NCBI GenBank assembly: GCA_022393335.1
Contig: JAJEKB010020115.1
Location: 108,753-172,752, forward strand
Direction: 5' to 3'
Length of the DNA stretch: 64,000 nucleotides
Source: Macrotrachela quadricornifera
Lineage: Eukaryota > Rotifera > Eurotatoria > Philodinida > Philodinidae
Part shown: in pieces, positions 55,937-64,000 of the stretch
Layout: each line of letters opens with the position of its first letter
How positions within the stretch are numbered: position 1 is the first letter of the stretch
Program-made: the position numbers and the translations under genes
Notes under the pieces: model-generated
Told to the model about the DNA's origin: nothing
The model's input: the letters and a program-made list of their open reading frames with translations, nothing else
Databases searched by the model: none

Positions 55937-56399
55937 TCAATTATATTCAGGATGACGTTTTTCAAACTCAATAGCCATTGCTAGTAATTCTTCATCTGAA
56001 ATTTCTGGTGGTAGTTCTGTTGTTGTACGAGTTTGACGAGCTGCAAATTGAGATGCAGGAATAAATGATAGTTGATTATCAAATTTACGATTTATTTTTA
56101 ATTCATGTTTTTCATCTGAGTTTTGTTCAACTTTGATTTTTTTTACTTGATCATTTGCTTGATCATCAGCACCTCGTTTAGGTGTGCGATTAATTGCAGA
56201 TGCACTCGTTGTCTGATAATAAAAATGAATATAGATTTCATTTGATTCTACATACATATCTTACGCTATCCTCAACTGTTACAAGAGACAATTCCGAGAA
56301 AATATTGATATCAACTGTTGGTTCTATGAAATGAAATACGTGATATTTTTCTAGTTTAATTAGTGAATCAATTAAGTACTGACTTGATGCTTGAGACAT
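55937..56399 (-). CDS. Small nuclear-type protein with SUMO-acceptor consensus
   Basis: Exons 56399-56384, 56323-56265 and 56212-55937 join in frame with GT-AG introns and give about 116 residues. A basic cluster TPKRGADDQ ... VKKIKVEQNSDEK looks like a nuclear localisation signal and contains IKVE, the canonical psi-K-x-E sumoylation site with an acidic residue nearby. The C terminus PEISDEELLAMAIEFEKRH is an acidic helix that resembles a ubiquitin-interaction-type helix (EELLAMAIE). No family was recognised. It lies in tandem with the next gene, same strand, about 290 bp apart, which carries SUMO-interaction-like motifs. Confidence 0.55.
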
Positions 56400-56691
56400 T
56401 TGACAGATTAGATTATGATGTAGATAGCTGAATATGTTACTAAGAATCTAGAACACATATAGACATATTATTAGTTATGATCTCGAAATATCTTGAATTC
56501 AAAAATATGTCTGATATATATGAATTATTTCAAAACGCAAAACATATTTTATTGATTAATAGATTTAAATTTAATATAGGCTATACAATCAATTCATATA
56601 ATCGAAGAAAAAATAATGTGAGAAATAATAACAGAGAAATTTAATGAACTACACACGCAATATCGTTTGTTGTTTAAGAAATGATTCTTTA

Positions 56692-57259
56692 TTAAGTATC
56701 CGATGGTGATGTCCAATATCCTCCCTGATAATTATCGTCAATGGTTGTTCGTGGATATTCTTCGTATGTGTCATAATTTTCGGAAATTTCGTATAAGGTG
56801 CCGTCGTACAAATTTTCATCATTGCCTATTAAATATAAAAATTGATTCAAGTGATAATCAGTGTCGTCCTCTATCAGATCAATCATTTCTGATTCAATAG
56901 TATCATCTTCTTTTGTGAGATCAATAATTTCCGATTCGGAAATATCATTTTCTTCTTTTGTAAGATCGATAATTTCAATTTTCATATTATTATTTTCTAT
57001 TGTCTGGTTGACGTTATTATTGTTTAAAAGTTCTAATTCTTTGCTATTTTCAGTTTCTTGAGGGTGAGGGTAGAAAAATTTGATGCTTAAACCATTATAT
57101 ATTTCACTTTCGATAGTATGTTGAGCAACCGCTGGCAGCGGAGACAATTCAATACAAATTGGTTCAGTTAACTATAAATAGAAATGTGTTCGAAATAATA
57201 ATTATTTTTTATTTTAATGTTCATACTTTGCCATTTATTATTATAATAGGAGCAGCCAT
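56692..57259 (-). CDS. Acidic protein with three tandem SUMO-interaction-like motifs
   Basis: Exons 57259-57227 (MAAPIIIINGK) and 57171-56692 join in phase and give about 170 residues. The centre holds three repeats, KIEIIDLTKEEND, SEIIDLTKEDD and SEMIDLIEDD, each a hydrophobic core (I-I-D-L-T) followed by acidic residues, the layout of SUMO-interaction motifs in proteins such as RNF4. The C terminus is Tyr/Asp-rich. No enzymatic domain or RING finger was found. The function is unknown; a multivalent SUMO-binding adaptor is inference. Confidence 0.55.
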
Positions 57260-60200
57260 TACAAATTTATGTTTTTCGTGATTTTTTATACGTTAATAAT
57301 CGACTTATTCGTGCGAAGTTATCTTTATAATGAGGGTGATATCGTTGAAATGGAAGTTGTATTTATACAGAGCGGATTTAATTGTCAAAAGTTATCTAAT
57401 ATTGTCTGTTTTTTTCAATAAAAACAGTTGATATCATGATTTCTCTCTGGATAATGTCATTTTCTAGTGCTGCCCAATTAAACAGGTGTGTTTATATACA
57501 TGTCATTTCCAGTTGCAAATGAAAACCTACATTAGCAATTGAATATATGCAGGATGAATGACAACGTCTAAATTCTGAAACTAACCATTCGTCTTCTTAT
57601 ATTGTTATATTAAAGAGGGAATCAATTTGAGTCCAGCTTTAAAACTTTTTTCTTGTTATTTGTTAACTTAAATCAAAACGTTTTATCTATAAAGACTTCT
57701 TTTTCGTTATCGTTCAACTTTTATATAAACATACAGAGAGAGAAGATTAAGTGAGCGATATAGGTCGATCGTTCAAAAGAAAGAGGAAAGATAAGGATGT
57801 ATCAACATGTGTCTCTTCGATAAAGAAGTATGAACAGAAAAGAGAAGAACATGGATAGGCATGTTAATTGCGAGGCATCTCTTTATCAGTATAGCTAGCT
57901 AAATAAACAATCATGTTTGATGATTAGTCATTATTTGATTCATGAATCATGTACCTTGTATATTTGAGAACAAAAATGAGATTGTATTAATTAGGATCAA
58001 TTTTACAAAGAAAAAAATGTTATATCTATGTATCATCGTTACTTCGATATGGCTTCTTGAGTTAATTGACTCGGAAGATGATGTTGTCTCAAAGAGCAAT
58101 GTCATCAAACTAATTTAGAGACAGAAATATTAGTTGCTCAACTGCGATTCATAGGAGAAATATGTAAAGATTGATTCTTATCTCAAATAAAATCCCGAGA
58201 AAATATTCGAGTCGAAGAAAGAATGAAATTTTTATTCAAACATTGAACTTAATCCTACATAAGATAAGATAGAAGTAATTCATTAAAAACAAAAATCAGA
58301 GTAAAACATTGTTCATCTATCATTGGTAAGATAATGATCATTATTCATTCCATTTAACATGAAATAATACATACGAATTGACACGAAATGAATCTTTTAG
58401 CCAAAAAAATATCCAAAAGTTTTTGAATAGATGCATTGTCTGTGACTAAGAAGTGATTATTGATCGACCACCATAGATTTAGTTTTGCAATTCTTTCATG
58501 TACTACAATAAGAACAAAAACCTGCACATGTTATTTGCATTCATGAAAAATCGAGAAAGCGTACTCTCGTCTCTCCTGATAGATTGTGCTATGATTTGTT
58601 CTGAAAGTCGTTGAATGAAATTTTTATACAATTCCTATGTGAAATATACAATAAATGGAATTTGTAGAAGACCTCCTCTCATACTACGTTAATAAATTTA
58701 TCGAGATGACATTTGAATGCAAAACGAGAAATATCAATTATTTTCTGCGGTGGAAATGGTCGAAATGGTGGTTCGAAATGAATGGGAATCGATGGAAGAT
58801 ATCGAACAAGTGAAATTCCCTTTATTGATTTTGCCGCTCGCAGTCCTCTATAAGTGCCTTCTTCTCTTTGAAAGAAGAGATAAAATAATGACTTGCCATT
58901 TTTTGATCTCACTCGCCGAAATTTATGGTATTTCAGCTCCTGATGATACCAACCCAACATGTCTTTATTGGTTATTTCATTGTCTGTTCGATTATTTAGA
59001 GCTAATCGACATTCCATATTCAAATACGATATGATTGACGAAAATTATTATGAAAAAATTATAGATAGCTATTAAAACTGAAAATAAAATCAATTCTTTC
59101 TTCAAAAAAACTTGTTTTTAACAAATTCGATTGAGTATAGAATATCTTTTGCCACATGCATCTTACTACTCATGAAAGATAAGAAAAAATATAGAGTGTT
59201 TATGGTTTACTCATTAAGTTGATATTGTCGAGCGAAAATATGATTTCACATCTGAGAATGTGTTAGTTTATATGTGTATCAAAAAATATCAAGTCTCTTC
59301 ATTTATGCAAACAATGATTTGAATTGTGTCTATTGTTCATGTATCATCATTATATATATATATAGTGCTACCCTTCCATTTAGAGATAATTATCTATACA
59401 TTGTAAAGAACATAGAAAGTCAGCAACAGGTTCTTTACATCGAGCAGGTCATCTTCACTGAGAATTATATATAATGTAAATAGAGAGCGATTACGCCCAC
59501 TTAACACAGAATGATAGAGATCATCAACATTTATAGTCAGTACTGCTTTGATTCTCCGGTAAACTGATACCCTAGGTATCTTTTTTTTTGTAACAATGAA
59601 AACCTAAACTCAATACCTACCAGAGTTGCTAAGCCATTAAATTAACAAGTGACTGTATACTAATATGAATGGTTCTTTTTCCGAAGCGAAAGAGCTGATC
59701 ATTTTATATTGTTAATAAGAACAAATCGGCTAAAACTACTTAATACCTCTTATAGATCATTTCAAAGCCACTGTCAAAACATATTGCATCATACATTGAA
59801 TATTTCTCTGTAAATTTATCCTGATCGACTGATACGAGTAAAAGCATGCTTTTTTCCATCTCCGTATCATTCTGTTTCTCATTATTTTAGCATCGCAATT
59901 AATTGCTACCTCTTCTCTCGATGCATTCAAGTTCAATCTAAAAGTTAAGTAGATTATAGGTTAAATTGTTAAATGGGTAGGCTACAATGCAAGAATCGCA
60001 AACTATAGCTATACGAACCACCAGTGGTAGAAGTATCAGTACTATGATGACTATACATAGTCACATTGCAATCACAACGAAAATAATCAAAAGCAAAAGA
60101 AAAAGGAAGAAGATGAAAACGATAAAGATGACAAAGAACACAATCATCAGAATCATTACTATCATAAATATCACTCCAACAATCCTCAGCAGTAGAGCCA

Positions 60201-60487
60201 CCTTTAGCGTTATAATATATTACTGAGGCAAAATAACAGTCAAATAAATTACTACTTGCATGCTTTTCGTTTTCTTGATGTCAGCTGAGAAAAAAATATG
60301 GAGAAATTCATCAATTAGAATAAATGTATCACTCTGATCTTTCTTTTCCGACTTCTCTAACAACGACGCTTCGATTATGAAAAACATTCTTCTCCAGAAC
60401 ACCCCGAAGAGATACTACGTTTGATCGAAGAGGTAATTTATGTTTTTCTAAATCATAGATAATCTCTTTATTGTTCTCTTTCTAGAC
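57260..60487. other. Gene-poor stretch
   Basis: Overlapping frames on both strands at 58679-59034 (plus 105 codons, minus 114 codons) have protein-like composition but no motif, and it is unclear which, if either, is real. At 59985-60200 a plus frame rich in His/Asn/Lys/Glu (HNENNQKQKKKEEDEND) is broken by three TAG codons and looks like decayed coding sequence. The rest shows nothing. Confidence 0.35.
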
Positions 60488-61528
60488 GATGTCTTTGTCA
60501 TTGAAAGGGAACTTCGGGATGCTTTTGGTGTGATGCAAAGTCTTAGCTTGGTTGTGGCTATGCCGCCTATCACCACGATTCGATGGATTGTTGAGGCAGC
60601 CAATCGACGCATCAACGAGTTCCAATACTTCGCCAACACTGTTCAAAACTCGTCGTTGAAATACTTACAAACTGATGTGTCGATTACCTGTGCTTTCATC
60701 AATCGTTACCGACCATCGATCGCTAGTTCGAAGTAAGAATATCTCGGCCTTGGTCAAGAATTAGTCTGTTATCAAGAAGAAAAACAAAATCGAGACGGTA
60801 AATCTTGTAGGAAGCTTGCATAGGCGGCGGAGCCTGTAGGCTGGGTAAGGCTCGAGCCTTACCCGGTTTAGGCTAGGTAAGGCTCAGCCTTACCCGAATA
60901 AGAAATTTCATACGTAAACTCATTGAGATTCAACTTTATTGTCAAGAAGAATCTTCTTTAAATACAAAGATTGGTTCTTTTTGTGTGTTTGTATCTATTT
61001 TCGGATGCAAAAAAAATAAGAGAACTGAGATGACAGTGAAGCTAATCAGCTATGTCATTGTGATTCTAGGCGATATCTTTTATCTTATTTACACAATATG
61101 GTATGTAACATAAACCAATTGCAAGATTTTATGATTAAAAGATCACAGAACAGAATTAGACAGAGCTTACCAGATTTATTTTCTTTTGTGATATTATCAC
61201 CTACTTGATTTTATTGAATGAAATATGTTTGTAATGTTAAAACTTTAACAAAATTCGTTTGAGAAAAGTATTAAATCAATAAAGGCTCAAAAAAAATATT
61301 TTAATACTTATTTAAATTTTAAATTCTCCTATTCTTTACACGCACTCAACATTATAAATTTGTTGGAATGAAAGAAGGTTACGACAACATTTTTCTTGTT
61401 TCTCTGATGAAAATGTGATTGAAATTAATACAAGTATACGTTTCAGAAAAAATGCTCTTTTTTGACCATAGTATGAATACCAATATTTTAGAGTCTAACC
61501 TATGAATAACAATGAAATGACCTGCTAG

Positions 61529-61889
61529 ATCAATCCTTGAATATATTACGAAAAAAGCAAAAGATCAAACATCATCTGATCCTACACAAAATTCTACAGA
61601 AGAACTTGCTTTACTTGATCTTATTGGTCTCTCTACATGTTCAAGCAATGAGCCTGAAAATCATTCTCGATCTCGTTGTAGTTCTGATAAATCATCACCT
61701 ACAAATACTATCGAATCATCTCCACAATTAATAAACTCATCATTATCACGTTCATCTGTTCAAAGTGCACCAATTCTTTCGAAATTTGAGCTTCACTGTT
61801 GTAGTTCCTCAATATCATACCATCCTGTAGAAGATGATGAACTAATTTCGACCATAATAGACAAGCGCTCATGCCAAAAAAGTGGTTTA
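61529..61889 (+). pseudogene. Coding-like fragment inside the hAT element
   Basis: After an acceptor-like CTGCTAG the plus strand has about 120 open codons of Ser-rich protein-like sequence (STEELALLDLIGLSTCSSNE, later ILSKFELHCCSSS and PVEDDELISTIID) with no ATG at the start. It is then cut by the TTAA MITE. This looks like an exon of a host gene captured by the element; no family was recognised. Confidence 0.4.
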
Positions 61890-61893
61890 TTAA

Positions 61894-62142
61894 CCCTTTC
61901 AATCTCGACATGTTTTTGCGTTCTACACGAGTAGGAGAAAAGATAATATAATCTCTCTCTCTTGCGTTCAGCTATCACAATCATATGTGTTCTAAATCTA
62001 GATTCATTATTCACAGCCATACGAATCGGTTTTTCTTTGAACATATTATATTATATTTGTCGTCTAAAAAGACGAAAGAACGCAAAATAATTCTTTTTCG
62101 TTCTGTATGTCATTTCGTAAATGATATGCGGTATTGAAAGGG
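61894..62142. mobile_element. 249-bp piggyBac-type MITE
   Basis: TTAA (61890-61893, 62143-62146) flanks ends CCCTTTCAAT and ATTGAAAGGG, a classic piggyBac configuration. A GTCGTCTAAAAAGACGAAAG hairpin-like patch lies inside. Confidence 0.85.
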
Positions 62143-62259
62143 TTAATTATCTTTGGCTAACGTTTTGTAAAGTGAGTTTCATCGACAAAAAGCAAAATGC
62201 AATCTTAATTCAAAACGTGATTTTTAACTGATTTCTTATCTATTCAAACTCGAAAAAAA

Positions 62260-62390
62260 CAGTGGCGGATCCAGACAATTTACGAGGGGGATGTGGAGGA
62301 CCAAAAAGAATTACGTATGCTAGCAAAGAATAAATATTTTTCGCTCAAGGGAGGTGCGGTCGCACCCCCTTCTCCCTGGGTTCACCACTG
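62260..62390. mobile_element. 131-bp hAT MITE
   Basis: Ends CAGTGGCGGATCCAG and the imperfect complement CTGGGTTCACCACTG, flanked by the 8-bp duplication GAAAAAAA (62252-62259, 62391-62398). Confidence 0.85.
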
Positions 62391-62607
62391 GAAAAAAAGT
62401 GTTTTGTTTTTCATGTCGTACAGCATTTGAAAGTAAAATTCAACCACATATAACAAAAATACATCCCACCCGTATATTTTTTGAAAATTTATGTTTCTAT
62501 AACGATTGAGAACTCCTTTGGTAAAGAAAGTAGGAAAATAGTACACAATTTTTGATAACTATAACACAAATAGTTCGAATGGGCTTATTAAAAATATTCT
62601 CACTTCT

Positions 62608-63185
62608 ATTATGTTGAGCAAAAAGTTCGCGGTCACTTTCAAACATAAAAAATATTTGCAAGTGATCGCGAACTTTTTGCTGAGCCTAATATATCATGTC
62701 GTAGAGCTTTTCGAGGCGCATCGAACAGTATATAGTAAATCCTGTTTTCATAGAATCTTGAAGGACCTAGAGTCAATTTACTGACGGACAACTACACATC
62801 CGTACCCATCCGTATCCACACGTATATCCAAGGACGATAAGTTAATGATTATTGTGGTTCTTGTTATTAATTGAAAGCACTTGTAAAATATATTTTCTCG
62901 CATGTGATTTTGTAGACTTTCTGACGGACTGCATCCTCATATACGTACCATCTCCGGTCATCTTGTGAATGTGGATGTGAGTATGGATGACTGTGAATGT
63001 GTAGTTGTCTATCAGTAAATTGACTCTAGACCCTTCAAGATTCTATGAAAACAGGATTTACTATATACCGTTCGATGCGCCTCGAAAAGCTCTACAACAT
63101 GATATATTAGGCTTAGCAAAAAGTTCGCGGTCATTTGTAAATATTTTTTATGTTTGCAAGTGACCGCGAACTTTTTGCGCAACAC
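62608..63185. repeat. Palindrome of mariner-type hairpins
   Basis: At 62617-62682 two copies of GCAAAAAGTTCGCGGTCACTT face each other around a short loop; a mirror pair is at about 63113-63176. The sequence between (62683-63112) is itself an inverted repeat with arms of about 130 bp. AAAAAGTTCGCGG resembles mariner termini, so this is probably a fold-back composite of mariner ends. Confidence 0.75.
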
Positions 63186-63760
63186 AGTATAATAAAATGA
63201 TCAAAAAAAGTTTGGTTAAGATAGCAAATAAGTTTTGATTGAGCCTTACCCCATTTGAAAACGTTCCGCCGCCCCTGGAAGCTTGTGTACTCAAGAAGTG
63301 TGCTATTTCGTATTTCAGTTATTGACGGAAAACAATTTAATGCGACGACCATCCGTATGGGGAACAAATGACTATATCGACATCATCGACGACAATACTT
63401 TGGGTTTAAAACTTCAACTAAAGCAATTCTTCTTGACACTGATTTCCATTTCAGGTGTTTTCCAGTTGTGAAACGTGCTCGATCTTATGCTGAAGAAAAG
63501 AGGGGTACATTCGAACTAACACAAAATACCACTTATATCATTCAGTGATGTCGATTGTTCCGAAACATTATAGGGATTCCAACTCAATCAGCACACAAAG
63601 ATCGAAAGACATACAACCAAACGATCCAATTCTCAAAAGAAGAGATTCTCGACTGGTGGTGTGATTATTAGATAGGCAACCGATTCCTTGACTGTTGCAG
63701 TCACATCTCTTCGGCAATATGGTTCCTCTCTTATCAGCAATGACAATCAAGTGATATGAT

Positions 63761-64000
63761 GGGCGTCACCAGAGGCGCCATTCCAATATTCGATTTATAT
63801 GATTCTTCGTGTGGTGAAGACTTCATCCTGAACGGTACTCATTAATGGGCGTGTCGTATTTGTTTCTCTTCAGAAATTTTCCACTGACGAGGGAACATAT
63901 CCAACTGTCAAATCGCTTTCCGCTTGGTTCCGTTACCATTCGATTGGTCTTGATGAGTAGTGAAAGAGCCTATTTTGGTTTGGTTGTCTGGCCTTCTGTT
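63761..64000. other. Tail of window
   Basis: Continues past the SWIM pseudogene; no further feature was recognised before the window ends. Confidence 0.3.

Larger units (their letters stand above)
60819..63277. mobile_element. 2.46-kb hAT-type non-autonomous element
   Basis: Flanked by GAAGCTTG (60811-60818, 63278-63285), ends CATAGGCGGCGG and CAGGGGCGGCGG. Subterminal GGGTAAGGCTC occurs in inverted orientation near both ends. It has no transposase but holds a coding-like fragment and three further repeats. Confidence 0.85.
60488..63760 (+). pseudogene. DDE_4-type transposase with SWIM finger, decayed
   Basis: Exon 60488-60734 reads DDVFVIERELRDAFGVMQ then TIRWIVEAANRRINEFQYF and VSITCAFINRYRP, matching the end of a DDE_Tnp_4 (Harbinger-like) nuclease, though the section between the first Asp block and RWxVE is shortened. 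After a 2.5-kb intron exons resume at 63301 (LMRRPSVWGTNDYIDIID) and 63456 (CFPVVKRARSYAEEK), and near 63650-63715 the sequence GNRFLDCCSHISSAIWFL is a SWIM zinc finger tail. A TAG interrupts the first half of that finger. The intron holds a hAT element and its nested MITEs. DDE_4 plus SWIM proteins are known from invertebrate genomes. Confidence 0.6.

Noticed and set aside
58679..59034. Opposed ORFs of 114 (minus) and 105 (plus) codons
   Set aside because: Neither has a recognisable motif or linked exons; at most one can be real and I could not decide.

Overview
The window reads as a TE-rich stretch of an invertebrate nuclear genome, most likely a bdelloid rotifer. This is inferred from AT-rich DNA, many GT-AG introns of about 50-70 bp, a small rhodopsin-like GPCR, a WWE plus R-S-E ADP-ribosyltransferase, FLYWCH/MULE and KDZ transposases, and an LTR element with a membrane-protein third ORF. 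Species was not determined. One 10-N scaffold gap lies at 3117-3126. Exon boundaries were assigned by eye from splice consensus, reading phase and family knowledge.

Layout. 1-5.6 kb: a Tc1/mariner end, an intact GPCR whose stop codon coincides with a TTAA target site of a 0.9-kb fold-back element, and a three-exon secreted H-type lectin. 7.3-9.05 kb: a decayed minus-strand transposase-like gene with a C2H2 finger, cut by a 6.8-kb Ty3/gypsy-type retrotransposon (9.05-15.85 kb: LTRs, tRNA-His-type PBS, gag, pro, pol, membrane ORF3). A junk junction and a tRNA-like sequence follow. 16-20 kb: MITEs, a Tc1/mariner element, repeats and an NHL-repeat remnant. 21.6-26.2 kb: a nucleotidyltransferase-like pseudogene and a convergent WWE-ART gene, each hit by a TA-flanked element. 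27.5-30.3 kb: a MULE with a nested hAT MITE. 30.9-34.3 kb: a 13-exon RPA1-like gene. 34.7-37.6 kb: a hAT transposon with an exact 8-bp target duplication. 37.7-40.2 kb: a decayed KDZ-family transposase. 40.9-47.2 kb: a SARAF gene on the minus strand whose first intron is about 5.5 kb and full of repeats. 47.5-54.3 kb: a FLYWCH fragment, an LTR-like repeat, a 2.6-kb element and a decayed transposase-like gene. 54.4-55.8 kb: inverted repeats. 55.9-57.3 kb: two small minus-strand genes, one with a SUMO-acceptor consensus and one with three SUMO-interaction-like motifs. 60.5-63.8 kb: a DDE4/SWIM pseudogene whose intron holds a hAT element with further nested MITEs.

How it fits together: the probable host genes are the GPCR, H-lectin, RPA1-like, SARAF and the two SUMO-flavoured genes, with WWE-ART and the nucleotidyltransferase-like gene recently broken. 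Almost everything else is mobile DNA, often nested, with many target duplications still readable. The best candidates for something new are the RPA1-like gene beside a KDZ transposase, the SUMO-acceptor/SIM neighbour pair, the long self-complementary elements sharing ACACTGTAAAA-type ends, and the hAT element with hexamer-array ends.
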